Assembly (NCBI GenBank): GCA_963920765.1
Contig: OY987244.1
Location: 20,750,358 to 20,814,357, forward strand
Reading direction: 5' to 3'
Length of the DNA stretch: 64,000 nt
Origin: Ulota crispa
Taxonomy: Eukaryota > Streptophyta > Bryopsida > Orthotrichales > Orthotrichaceae
This document shows, piece by piece, positions 46,589 to 57,134 of the stretch; position 1 is the stretch's first letter, and the number at the start of each line of letters is the position of its first letter. The position numbers and the translations under genes are program-made. The notes under the pieces were generated by a model. The model was not told the DNA's origin. It did no database searches and worked only from the letters and a program-made list of their open reading frames with translations.

Positions 46589-47449
46589 CAGTACCCTACA
46601 AAAAGTATATGGAAGTCCTAGTTTCGTGCTTAAAGACTTCATTTTGAAATCAAAATTAGGGGATGCTCCGCTGAGATTTTGGACAAAAATTTTGAACAAA
46701 AAGAACTCAAAATTTCTAGGAGAACAATTTTTGTTCCTAGCCAAATAGCTTATTTTGCATGCATAGTAAGTGATCAATCAACAAAGTGGAAAGTTGTACG
46801 TTCAAGGGCAATTTTTCAAATCTCAATTACTCCATCATTTACTAAGATTCTGAAAGAAGTTTCTAAAAAGAAACAACTCAAAACTTACACAAGAGTAACT
46901 TTCATTTGAGGCTCAAAAGCTTATCAAGCATGCCTTGTTCACAAATGAAGCCCAAACAAGCATGGTGGAGAGTAGATGGGGTTTTTTTTGGAACATTCGC
47001 CTTTGTGGGGTGAGAGTTGCACATCCACACAAATATTTGCACACTTCCTATGTGGTCCACTTGTTTGAGCTTCATTTTTGAACCACAAAAGCATGATAAG
47101 CTTTTGAGTCTCAAATGAAAGTTACTCTTGTGTAAGTTTTGAGTTGTTTCTTTTTAGAAAGTTCTTTTAGAATCCTAGTAATTGATGGAGTAATTGGGAT
47201 TTGAAAAAATTACCTTAGAATGGACAACTTTCCACTTTGTTGATTGATCACTCACTATGCATGCAAAATAAGCTATTAAGCTAGGGACAAAAATTGTTCT
47301 CCTAGAAATTTTGAGTTCTTTTTGTTTAGATTTTTTTTCCAAAATCTCAGCGGAGCATCCCCTAAATTTGATTTTGAAATGAAGTCTTTAAGCACAAAAC
47401 TGAGACTTCCATATACTTTCTTTTGGATACTATATTGTACAATACTGTA
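46587..47449. mobile_element. Large foldback element 2, joined to element 1
   Basis: It begins at the TA that ends element 1 (CAGTACCCTACAAAAAGT) and ends near TATTGTACAATACTG-TA. Arms of about 380 bp pair (GGGGATGCTCCGCTGAGATT against AATCTCAGCGGAGCATCCCC would differ by only a base or two). Its outer 20 bp resemble those of element 1, but the interior is unrelated. Confidence 0.7.
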
Positions 47450-47468
47450 CAACTAATTTTTTTTCAGT

Positions 47469-47744
47469 ATGCACTACAAGAAAAAAGGGCCGTTTTTGAT
47501 TAAGGATTTTGATTACAAAAAAGACTAACACGACTCAGAGTAAATGACTAGTCAGATGACCACATGTAATCATAAATAATGTAATTAGTCATGAATGTAA
47601 TCATAAATAATTTAATTTATGATTACAGGTAGTCATAAAATAAATTATTTGACTCATACTAGACCAGTCAAATACTTTGAGTTGTTGTACTGTTTTTGTA
47701 GTCAAAATCCTTAGTCAAAAAGAGCCCTTTTTCTTGTACTGATG
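47469..47744. mobile_element. CACTA-type MITE with ATG duplication
   Basis: ATG duplication at 47469-47471 and 47742-47744. Ends CACTACAAGAAAAAAGGGC and, reversed, CAGTACAAGAAAAAGGGC. The 3-bp duplication and CACTA terminus identify En/Spm. The interior has further inverted GTAATCATAAATAAT-type repeats. Confidence 0.88.
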
Positions 47745-48733
47745 ATAGATGTGGCATGTTAATATGAAAATTTTCACACATGTTTGTAAGTAGTGCACTT
47801 TTTATACAACACAATTTCAAGAGTGACAAATTCACATGACTTCCAAACTCTGCAAAATTAATTTTCGTCCTTCGTGAAAAATTGAACAGTCCCATCATTG
47901 AATGTCACAATCGTATCAGTGGTCACGATTTAAATGCAAAAGATGATAGTTACCTTACAAAATTAAGTTGACTTTGAGACCATACTATCAAATGTACTAT
48001 AAAATTCCCCAAAACTGCACTACAAATGAGTTTGCGTTGTTTTCTGAGATGGTTAAATCTTTGGCAGTTTTGAACACACAACCGATTACTTTGGGATGGA
48101 TTTGTACAGTACTGTAGAGTATAAAATAGAGTCACCTACTGAAGCTTAGTAGCAACCCCTGCTAAAAACTGGAAGACAGTAGTGCCTCCCTAAGATGAAC
48201 CTCTATAAGGAAAAAACGCTTAGCTAAGATGAAGTAGATGGCTATCCCTGGTGGTTGGGGAGTTATAAAAGCTTGTTTATTTATAATGAGTGTTTTTCTT
48301 ACATGAAAGGAATATACTGTTCGGATACCTTCATTGTATCTAGGCACTATTGTATCTCAAAATGTCATTGGGCATGTTGTCCCCACGAACTTCAAGTACC
48401 TTGGGATTGGTATCTCAGCTTCCCTGATATGAATTTTTGAAGTTGAATGTATCAAGGGGCTATTCAGACCAAGCCTCATGTACCGAGAGTGTGATTGGTG
48501 TAGAGTCAAAATTTGGGACTTGGCATTATGCCTCAAGTCTCACATCCCAATTCATTACATTTTGCTTACATGGTAACATTTTTTAAAACTTTGATGCTCA
48601 AGAGGGTGGGACTTCATTCAAGGTTTGGATCAACTATTTGCTAAACCAAACTTTCAATTCAAGTCCCACCAATATTTTTGTATAAAATATTTATGGCTTT
48701 CTTTGGTACTTGTTTTTGTCCTTAATAGCCTAA
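47745..48733. other. Intergenic DNA, nothing recognised
   Basis: Mixed AT-rich sequence with no supported gene; overlapping 61-codon frames on both strands are not convincing. Confidence 0.4.
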
Positions 48734-50066
48734 CTAGTATATGGGCATGAGTAGTGCACAAGTTGGATTTGCTTGGATAATGCAACATTGAACTGATTTT
48801 ACAAAAAACCAATATCTCACAAATCAAGTGGTCTAGAATCTAACCTTGATGCACTATTATTTTGGTTCTCCTTTGTCTCATGAAGTGACAATCAAAAACA
48901 ATAATTGCCTTTGTTACAGTGCTACTCTTTTGTACTTTGCTGGGATGTTGGGCATTTCTATACTTGGGGCACTCACTTCAATATCTTAATATTTTGTTGG
49001 TTTTGTAGTGCATGGTTGGAAGGCGCTTAATGTTTTGCATTTGGGGCATCCTTTATTGCTTTGACTTATACCAAAAAGTTCTAAAAGATTTTAGAAAAGG
49101 GCAAGGAGTGATGGAGAAAAATTCTCTTGCTTAACCCCGAAAGGACCATGCCCTTTATTTTATCAAAAGACACTAAAAACTGCCACCTCTATGGCAAAGA
49201 GTAAAAAAGTTTGGAAATCAAGCATTTTGCATATTTGACCATAGGATCTTGTGCTAGACTATTATAAGAATGTCTCATACAAAACTCAAAAACTTTGACC
49301 GCACAAATTGGAAGATATATGCATTTAAAAAGTAAAAAAGAGCATTTTTTGCATCTTGCTTGATTAGATTTTTTAACTTTGAACATTTTTAACTTAAAAA
49401 TTTTGCACCACATAGTTTGGAATTCTATTTTTGCATGGTGGGAAGTTGAGTTGGGAATCTTGGGAAAATTTTTGAGAAAAAAATATTTAATTTTCATTCT
49501 TTAAAAAAACATTAGGTAGAAGAAGGTATGAGATTGAACAAAAACTTAAATTGCTTATAACCATGCAATGGAATTGAAACACAATAATCCCAATGGCAAG
49601 ATTGTTCTAGAAAGCAAACTTCACCCTCTCTAAAAGTTTTTTATGAAAAAATGTTAAACCTGCATTCAAAAATGAAGTTTATAAGTTACTTTTTCAAAAA
49701 GATGCTTGAGTTGCCCAAAAATCAAGATTGTCCATAACTTTCTCATAACTAGTCCAAATGGAATGAATTAAAGCTTTAGATGTAGACAAAGATATAATCT
49801 ATAAAAAAAAATTAATTAAAATTTTCAAGTTTTTATTAGAATTTTTTTTGTTGCCCCTAGTCCCCAAAGTTGTGCTTATTTGGGCATAACTTTTGCTCCC
49901 TGGCATCAAATGGAATAAAAATTAGATGCCCACGCAGATCTTTGAATTCCCCATCTTCAAAAAAAGTTTCAAAAAACTAAGACAAGAATTGAGGCCGTAG
50001 GTACTTGCCCAAAATCCCGTTTGTCCCCTGTAGGGACAATGGTCCTTTAGGGGTTAATAGTATAGA
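48734..50066 (-). mobile_element. Helitron-like element H7 holding a piggyBac-like MITE
   Basis: On the minus strand it starts TCTATACTATTAA (from 50066) and ends CCATATACTAG-T (48734-48737). Related to H6 (23961-25121) on both sides. The base before TC is G rather than A, and the 3' hairpin is weak. A subfamily B element is inserted 10 bp from its 5' end. Confidence 0.55.
49131..50057. mobile_element. piggyBac-like MITE, subfamily B/A mosaic (927 bp)
   Basis: TTAA at both ends. It follows subfamily B from the left end to about 49918, then switches to sequence typical of subfamily A (ATTAGATGCCCACGCAGATC, TTTGAATTCCCC). Inserted in Helitron H7; related H6 has CTTAGTAGTATAGA at the same place. 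Confidence 0.85.
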
Positions 50067-50314
50067 CAAAGCTAAGATCTCCTATTGAGATGGGATTTGC
50101 AAAGATGGGACTTGGGACGTAGTGTGATCCGCCTCTAAATTTATATAAGTTTGAGGTCTCCACATTATAAAAGTCCTTGCTAAGGTTAGATGACATGCAG
50201 TTTCGTGGGGCCAAGGTGGAATACCTCACTTTTTTTTCAAATGAGGGTGAAAAAACAATAATTTACCTTTTACGTTGAAGTTTGTCAGTTTTGTACTTCT
50301 TTATAATGTTAAAT

Positions 50315-50782
50315 TAAGGCCCCCTTTACACTAGAGCCAAGAAGCCATGGAGAGCACAATTTCAGCTAATGAAAACTTCAAGAATTGAGAAGACCAAGAA
50401 ATGTCAATTTAGATGGGAATTTTTTTTTTCCAAGGGACAAGGAAAGGAGAAAATGAGGTGTACAACACTTTTGTCCTCTGTGGCATTGAAAAAGCACAAG
50501 CAAAGGGTCTCTTGGAATTATAGTTAGGCCCACCTAAAGAGGTGGGCCTGACTTAAATTTTGGGGACCATTGCCAAAACATCTTTTTTTAGAAAAATATC
50601 GTAAAAAAAAAACTCTTAAAAAAACATATCTCAAAAGCTATACATATATATAATGTGGCCCCTTCTCACTTTACATTACAACAAGAAGCCTTTACCTCCA
50701 AAGGTCAGCCTCTCAAAGGCAAACCCTGGCCCATGGAGGATTTTCTTCACAGTTTCTCGGCTCTAGTGTAAAGGGGGCCTAA
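50315..50782. mobile_element. Tourist/Harbinger MITE nested in Mutator-like element
   Basis: TAA duplication at 50315-50317 and 50780-50782. A perfect 21-bp inverted repeat begins GGCCCCCTTTACACTAGAGC. The end resembles family T (8839-9366), which supports placing T in the same group. Confidence 0.9.
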
Positions 50783-50879
50783 ACCAGGGTCTCTAAATCC
50801 AAAGGTGAATTTGAAACTCTCAAGTTTAGTCTCTTGATGGCAAAACCTAACCTCTTAGGGCATCTTCTGCAGCACGCTT

Positions 50880-51240
50880 TCCAAGCCCTAGAAAAATGAG
50901 GTTTCATGGGGAGAATGACGTGAACTTTCATGGCAAGGCTTGAAGTTCTCTTGCAACCTTGGAGGTTTTAGGGCATGCACCTACATTACAACGAATCGCA
51001 CGAGTACACCTGGCTATGGAGTGGGGTCGTGCGTGAACAGTGCTTGGCAAGGACTGTGAAGGGGGCTTGGAGAAAGCTTGAATTTGACACAAACGAGGCT
51101 CAATTTGAATGCCCCTTGACTTGCACAAGGATATATCGAATGCTGCTGCGGACTTGGAGCGCAAAAGCCGTGTTTGCTAAGGAGCGCGGGGCTGTTTTGA
51201 CTTGCTACAGGAGATGCTCTTACATTTTCTGGCTGGTGGC
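50880..51240. other. GC-rich segment, possible captured gene fragment
   Basis: A 186-codon plus-strand frame (50975-51535) runs through it and past the right terminal repeat. I recognise no domain and it crosses an element boundary, so I do not call a gene. The composition is the main reason to suspect captured coding DNA. Confidence 0.35.
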
Positions 51241-51295
51241 AAAGCTGAGATCTTCCACCCTGGCCCCACAAAACGGCATGTCATCCAACATCAGT

Positions 51296-51608
51296 ACCTC
51301 AGGCCAAGTCATCCCTGTAGGATCCGCATCAACTGATCACAGAAATAGTGCAGAGCCGTGGTGGAAAGCCACCCTTCCGCCGTATGCGTCTGCAGGGGTG
51401 AGCCCCTGCAAGGCTGGACCTCATGCGGAGCGCAAGTGCAGGAGATTACGCAGGAGCTCTTCTGAATCTGGACACCTGAGCCCAGTGGCTCCCTCCTCCG
51501 TTGCCCTGCTTGCCAGGCTGAGATCCCTCACGTAGGCTGCATGCCAAGCCTGGCATTCCTGCCACACCCCCCGTAGACTTAGCTCTCTCATACCTCTTGT
51601 GCGAAGGA
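51296..51608. other. GC-rich spacer between two Mutator-like elements
   Basis: Contains short repeats of GCCAGGCTGAGAT and TGCCAAGCCTGGCA that echo the terminal repeats. No gene supported. Confidence 0.35.
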
Positions 51609-52027
51609 AGTAAATCTGGCTGGGGTTAGATGGCATGCCATTTTGGCTGGGGCCAAGCTGCAGCGTGGTTCTGCCAGCACTTCTTGCCCTACCCCTCTTG
51701 TTCGCTTCCTTCCTCGCTTCCACTCGTTTTTTTCTACCTCCAGCTTTTTCCCTCCGGCTTTCTCCCTCCCGCTTGCTTCCTATTAAGTTGTTGTAAGAAT
51801 GTCAAGAAGCTAACAACACCAAGAGCAAGCAAAATGGAGCAACACAGCAACAGCGTAACAGGAAGTGCACAGGAGGGAGGAAGTTGGAGGGAGGAAAGAA
51901 GCAAGCAGAAGAGAGGAAGTAAGCAAGCAAGAGGAGGGGTCGGGCAGGAAGAGCGGGCAGGGACACGCTAAAAAGCAGTTGGGCCCCAGCCAAAACGGCA
52001 TGCCATCTAACCCCAGCCAATAAATCT
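51609..52027. mobile_element. Mutator-like MITE with 9-bp target duplication
   Basis: AGTAAATCT (51609-51617) and AATAAATCT (52019-52027) flank 44-bp inverted ends that begin GGCTGGGGTTAGATGGCATG. A 9-bp duplication is diagnostic of Mutator-like elements. The CT-rich left arm and GA-rich right arm also pair in part (GCTTGCTTCC against GGAAGTAAGCAAGC). Confidence 0.85.
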
Positions 52028-52356
52028 AACGTAGGAGGTTCATGAATGTATCATTTAGGGGTTGAAACTGAATTTTGAGGAGGTGAAACTTTTTGATTTT
52101 TATTTTGTAAATTTCCCTTCAAAGTCAAGAGGAATTGGCATGTGGCCCAAGTTGTTTCATATTTTTTGGAGCTTTGTGGAAATAGTTATGAAATTTTGAA
52201 GTTGAAATAATGGTTCAAGCTCTAAAACGACTCACCTCCTCAAATGAAGATTGTTTGTATATTGTTGAAGCCTATGAAAAACAACATGTACAAAAATAGT
52301 ACATTTGAGGAGGTGATCCATTTTAGAGCCTGAACCAAATTAGAGCCTCCTACCTT
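52028..52356. mobile_element. TIR element, family R copy (degenerate)
   Basis: AACGTAGGAGGTTCAT at the left and AGAGCCTCCTACCTTAA at the right. An internal ATTTGAGGAGGTG and CACCTCCTCAAATG pair and the AGAGGAATTGGCATG-type block match 56451-56790 in reverse. The Mutator-like MITE sits against its left end. Confidence 0.55.
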
Positions 52357-53139
52357 AAGCCTCCTCTTTCCACTAACTTCACAACAGCTTCACATTCACC
52401 CCTTTCCCCTGCATGCCAATCCACCAAAGTTGGTCTATTGTAGTGTGACATGGGTTTTTTTATTATTTCAAAAGTGTTAAAAAAAGAATTTCCAGAAAAT
52501 GTTACAAAACAAATAACAAAATGTATGAAAAATGAATAAGAGATGTGACAAAAAGTTCACTAATAAGACATCAATGTCCTTTGGCACTTAATGCAACACA
52601 TGAATCACAGCATTTGGCACAAAATGTGTTTTTATAAATCCATTGTCTATATAGGTACATTGTATATTCACTATTCATTCACTGCCATACTCAAACATCT
52701 TTTCAAATCCAAATCTAATACTTTCTCTTCCTCGCTAATTGTTTCAAGCTTATACAATAAATGAACCACTACCTTCAACCATTCAAGCTTATACAATAAA
52801 TGAACCACTACCTTCAACCGTTACCAATTCAATTAAAACGCGTTACACCCACTCCACTTTCATTCATTGTAAATAAATTAAATGTTTCCATTTTAATTGT
52901 CCCTTTGAAAGGATATGATATTTCATTCACATTAAAAATTTAAATATATAACAAATAGTCAAATAAGTATGTACTTATAAACTCAAAATCATCATTATTC
53001 CACCTAAACATAAACAAACCACTTTAAGTAAAAATAATAATTATTCGATCATTGCAAAAACTAAACCTATGTCACGTTACGGTATCCCATCCTTGTACCT
53101 CACCTTCATCCTACTATATCACTCACTAAAAAATAGGAA
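52357..53139. other. AT-rich DNA with one 39-bp tandem duplication
   Basis: TTCAAGCTTATACAATAAAT followed by GAACCACTACCTTCAACC occurs twice in a row at 52743-52820. Otherwise nothing recognised. Confidence 0.5.
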
Positions 53140-53445
53140 AATTTGATGCATACTCTTGAAGTTCGTCATATTTGTACACATGCTCCTGGTTTTTCAGAAA
53201 TTGCACAAATACCCTTGGATCAAAATTTACAAGCCTCCGTTTTATTGTGCACACCATTTTTTTTCCCTTTGTGGGCACACAAAACAAGAAAGAAGCAGCA
53301 AGTGTACAAAGGGAAAAGAAAATAGCGTGCACAATAAAACAAAGGCTTGAAAATTATGGCCCAAGGATATATGTGCAATTTCTGAAAAACCAGGATTATC
53401 CTTACAAAACTACAAATATGGCAAACTTCAGAGGTATCCATAACA
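53140..53445. mobile_element. Foldback element (about 306 bp)
   Basis: CTTGAAGTTCGTCATATTTG is matched by CAAATATGGCAAACTTCAG; pairing continues inward (CCTGGTTTTTCAGAAATTGC, TTTTATTGTGCAC and GTGCACAATAAAA) to a core near 53285. Superfamily not determined. Confidence 0.7.
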
Positions 53446-53696
53446 CAATATTCATTAAAAGGGGAAAAATATGTGTATCATTTTGTATTTCACCTTAATC
53501 CAAAACAATCACCTTAAACCATATTCAAAGGTATCAGATTTAGTCTGAGCCACTAAGATTTTTTCCCTCTCAAATTCCTCCTCTTAGGTGAGGCCATGTG
53601 TACCAAAAAAATGCTAGAGCTTGGATTCAGTGACCACCCTAATCCTTCAAAAGTCCCACTTTCTAAGCTTTTTCCCCTTTTAATGAATATTGTGTT
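53446..53696. mobile_element. TIR element, family Q copy 3 (uninterrupted)
   Basis: ACACAATATTCATTAAAAGG and CCTTTTAATGAATATTGTGT. The interior shares GGTATCAGATTTAGTCTGAG and CACTAAGATTTTTTCCCTC with 24404-25061. The CCTTAAAC at 53512 is the unoccupied form of the site holding a piggyBac-like MITE there. Confidence 0.75.
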
Positions 53697-53939
53697 CCAT
53701 CCAATTTTCACCAGAAAGTGTAAAGAGCACTATAGAATTTTTCACAACCTCCTCAAGCAAACAAACAATGAATTTCACTAAATGAGAGTTAACTAGATAC
53801 AACCCTTTAATATGTGCTTGAAATGTTCGGAACTCTCTCTTCTTTAAGAAGTTGTGACAATGGTTTGGAAATACGTATAATCACGAAGATTCTATCAGTA
53901 TCACCGACACCGCAAGTTTGATTCTTTGGTAGGCTTTTA
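53697..53939. other. AT-rich spacer
   Basis: Nothing recognised. Confidence 0.4.
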
Positions 53940-54000
53940 TTTATATATATATAGATATAGATATAGATATAGATATAGATATAGATATAGATATAGATAT

Positions 54001-54046
<46 letters not shown>
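53940..54046. repeat. Microsatellite: (ATAGAT)n then (AT)n
   Basis: About ten ATAGAT units followed by about 20 AT units. The minus-strand frame rich in Ile-Tyr is a translation of this repeat. Confidence 0.95.
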
Positions 54047-54049
<3 letters not shown>

Positions 54050-54263
54050 GATTAGAAGAAACATAGGGTTAATCATTAATTTCTTAAAAGATCAAGGGCG
54101 CTCGGGAAGAATGTGTTAGAAGTGCAACTTAAAAGAATAATTTGAACTTGATGGTGTGACTAATGCTTTAGAGTAATGTGTGTATGACACATTGATCATA
54201 TCCACGGGGTTGAACTCAGGGTTGTACTCCAAAATGCCAAAATCAAAATTAATTATTTTCACA

Positions 54264-55150
54264 CTAGTATAGGCACCAGTTGGTCCGACGGGGCGCAAAA
54301 TAATTTCAGGCCCACCTGCGCAAAATATTTCCCCCTCAAGAAATTAATTTTTATTTTTTATCCGTGCATTTCAATTTCAAACTTTAATCATGCAACCGAA
54401 CATTTATCTTTGATTACAAAACATTCCCTTGCAATAAACCATTTTTTGTTTTATACCCATAGAATTTTTTACCCCCACAATAAAAAGAATGTCACTATTT
54501 TCACACAAAGTGAATACTATTTATTTTTTACCTACACAAATTTTTATCCGCACAATAATTATTCACGCAATTATTTTTGTATATTTTGTTTTTTACCCAC
54601 ACAATTTTGTTATGTATTTTTTTATTTACACTTGCATTTTTTACACATACAATTTTTTGCCCATACATTTTTTCCTCATGCAAGTTTTTGCCTATGCAAG
54701 TTTTTGCTCAAGCAAGTTTTTACCCACATATGTTTATTTATCCATATGGTAAAAAGATTGCCACATAGTAAATCATATTTTTGTTACATGCATAGATTTT
54801 TTTTACCCACACATGTTTATTTACCCAAGCAATAAAAGGATTGAACACAATATTTGTTAAAATGGGAAAAATAGGGGTTTAATTTGTTTCCCCTCAAACC
54901 CAAAACGTTACTTTAAACCAGATTTAAAGGTACCAGATTTAGTTTAAACCACTAAGATTTTTTCCCTCGCAAATCCCTCCTCTCAAGTGAAGGCACTTGT
55001 ACAAAAAAAAACACTGAACTTGATTTGAGGTGATCACCTCAAACTTCTGAAAATCCCAAAATGTACCATTTTTCCCAAATTAACAAATATCCTGTTATCG
55101 GGTAAAAGGATCGCCACAGCCTACAATCGTATTCTGTTATTATATAGAGA
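54264..55150 (-). mobile_element. Helitron-like element H1 (887 bp)
   Basis: On the minus strand it begins A-TCTCTATATAATAACAGAAT (from 55150) and ends with a GC-rich hairpin (GTCGGACCAACTGGTGC) and CTATACTAG-T (54264-54267). Flanking A and T match the Helitron target. The interior is degenerate ACCCACAC/TTTTTTACC blocks as in H5. A family Q element is inserted at 54846-55094. Confidence 0.75.
54846..55094. mobile_element. TIR element, family Q copy 4, nested in H1
   Basis: CACAATATTTGTTAAAATGG faces CCAAATTAACAAATATCCTG. It shares the ACCACTAAGATTTTTTCCCT block with copies 1 and 3. Confidence 0.7.
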
Positions 55151-55474
55151 TGGTGATTTTTTTTTGGAATATATGAAATAGAAAGTTAATTGTAAAAATG
55201 CTTATGAATTCCTTATATTCGTTAATGCTTGAAGTCAAATTTGAGAGCCTATATTTGAGCTGAAACAGTCAAATTTTGATGTGAAACATACTTGAGCATT
55301 TTGAGATCCAGAGCAAATGCAAAGAAAATTCATGGAGATCTATATCGTACCAATGTTAGAAATCTGACACACATGAGTCATGGGTGTGGATGGATGTCAA
55401 AAAGAGTTTCCATATAAATGAGACTTGTTGATTTTTATCCATTGTTCAAACTTTGAATCTTTACTCTTTACACC
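55151..55474. other. AT-rich DNA, nothing recognised
   Basis: No supported feature. Confidence 0.45.
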
Positions 55475-55627
55475 TTAGAGCTTCTCCAATGCAACCGGTA
55501 AACAGACCTGAAATACCCAGCGTGACATATTAATAGCCATTAGACCATGATCCGATGGATATTAATATTAATATGTAAGGTTGGGAATTCTAGATCTATT
55601 CATCGGTTGCATTGGGGATGTTCTAAT
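55475..55627. mobile_element. Tourist/Harbinger-like MITE (153 bp)
   Basis: GAGCTTCTCCAATGCAACCG and, reversed, GAACATCCCCAATGCAACCG. Flanked by TTA and TAA. Ends are of the GAGCATCTCC type seen at 61252-61597. Confidence 0.7.
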
Positions 55628-55721
55628 ACTAGGGTTAATCTACAATTTCACTTTCTTTAAATCATAAGGTGGGAGTTTGTTTGCTTAGGCATAAGTAAGG
55701 GTAGTCTTAACTAGAGATAAG

Positions 55722-56454
55722 TTAATACCTAAAGGACCATTGTCCCTTCGGGGGACAAATGGGATTTCGGGCATGTACCTATGGTTAAACCGCTTTGTGT
55801 GATTTTTTGAAACTTTTATAGGGTTTAGGAATTCAAAAATCTAGGTGGGCATCTAATTTTTTCTTCATTCCAACGTTTATTGAAGAAGTTAAAAATGAAT
55901 TTATGAAAAATGGGGGAGGCCGAGCATGCCAAAAACTTCTTCAAATTCTTTGCTTTTTAAAATAAAAATATGAAATAGGTTCTCTAGACTTATATATGTG
56001 TGGAGAGTTTTGAATCATTCAATTTCAATTGACAAGATGATAGTTATGAGAAGATTTAATTTGCAAGTAGGTAAGGTTTCTCTGAAAACCATACCTACCC
56101 TCACTTGAAAATTTCTCATAACTTTCATCTCATCAATTCAAATTGAATGATTCAAAGCTCCTCATATATATATATATATAAGTCTAAAGAACCTATTTCA
56201 TATTTTTATTTTTAAAAAAATGCAATTTTTAAAGAAGTTTTTGGGCTGCCCGCCCTTCCCCGTTTTCTAGACATGCATTTTTAACTTCTTTGATAAATGT
56301 CGGAACGAAGAAAAAAATTGGATACCCACGCAAATCTTTGAATTTCCCATCTTCTATAAAAGTTTCAAAAAACCATGCAAATCAAAGTAGTTGTAAGTAC
56401 ATGCTTGAAATCCCATTTGTCCCATAAAAGGGCCAACGATCCTTTAAGGGTTAA
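55722..56454. mobile_element. Foldback piggyBac-like element (733 bp)
   Basis: TTAA at 55722-55725 and 56451-56454, with TACCTAAAGGACC and CCTTTAAGGG ends. Each half is an inverted copy of the right half of subfamily A, meeting near 56090 (GTAGGTAAGG against CCATACCTAC). No left-end sequence of the family remains, as in 42295-42878. Confidence 0.8.
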
Positions 56455-56790
56455 GGTAGGAGGCTCATAAGCTACCCATGCTCTAAAATTGCCCATCTTT
56501 TCAAATGTATTTTATTTGTACATGTTATTTTTCATTAGTTTCAATTATGTACAAGAAATGTACATTTGAGGAGGTGCACCATTTTAGAACCCTATGCCAC
56601 TTCAACTTCATAATTTCATAATTAATTCCACAAAGTTTCAAAAAATATGAAACAACATGGGTTAGATGCCAATTCCTCTTGTTTTTCAAGGAATATATAT
56701 TGAAAAAATATTTCAAGAAGTTTCACCTCCCCAAAAGTCAATTTTAGCTCTTAGATGGTCCGTTTATGAGCCTCCTAGTCTCCTACCTTA
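56451..56790. mobile_element. TIR element, family R (best copy)
   Basis: TTAAGGTAGGAGGCTCATAA on the left, with TTATGAGCCTCCTAGTCTCC and TACCTTA on the right. The first TTAA is shared with the foldback piggyBac-like element, so that element landed at the tip of this one. Confidence 0.65.
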
Positions 56791-56828
56791 GCACTGACGG
56801 ACCTCTTATTGTCCAGGGCACCTACAAT

Positions 56829-57134
56829 CTACACTAAATGATGCTATTAGGTTGCCTTATCAATTAGGTTGCCTTACCTTAAAAAATTACCTCATAAGTC
56901 ATTGCTTGGCCACTTGGAGGCACATGCAACTATCTACATACTAGGATTTCATAATTTACAATATGAATGCGTTTAGTTTGATTTTTTGCAGCTTTGTTGT
57001 TGTTGTTAAGCCCTTCAATTTTTTTTGTTATAGTAATTATTGATGAAAATTATTGTAGAGTAAGTAAGTATTTATATAGTGTAGAATGTTGAGAAACTAG
57101 TGTGGGGGCAACCTAAACGCAATATTCAGTGTAG
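56829..57134. mobile_element. TIR element, family U (306 bp)
   Basis: CTACACTAAATGATGCTATT with TTAGGTTGCC faces GGCAACCTAAACGCAATATT with CAGTGTAG. Related to 9526-9810 in opposite orientation. Superfamily unknown. Confidence 0.65.

Larger units (their letters stand above)
50179..51295. mobile_element. Mutator-like element with GC-rich interior
   Basis: Left end GGTTAGATGACATGCAGTTT continuing GTGGGGCCAAGGTGGAA; right end, reversed, GTTGGATGACATGCCGTTTT continuing GTGGGGCCAGGGTGGAA. The repeats, about 50 bp, are related to those at 51618-52018. No clear 9-bp duplication. It contains a Tourist MITE and a GC-rich segment (50880-51240) unlike the surroundings, possibly captured host sequence. 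Confidence 0.5.

Noticed and set aside
50975-51535. 186-codon plus-strand frame
   Set aside because: It crosses the right terminal repeat of a Mutator-like element, has no recognised domain, and the GC-rich composition lowers stop frequency.
53807-54076. Ile-Tyr repeat frame
   Set aside because: Translation of the (ATAGAT)n/(AT)n microsatellite.
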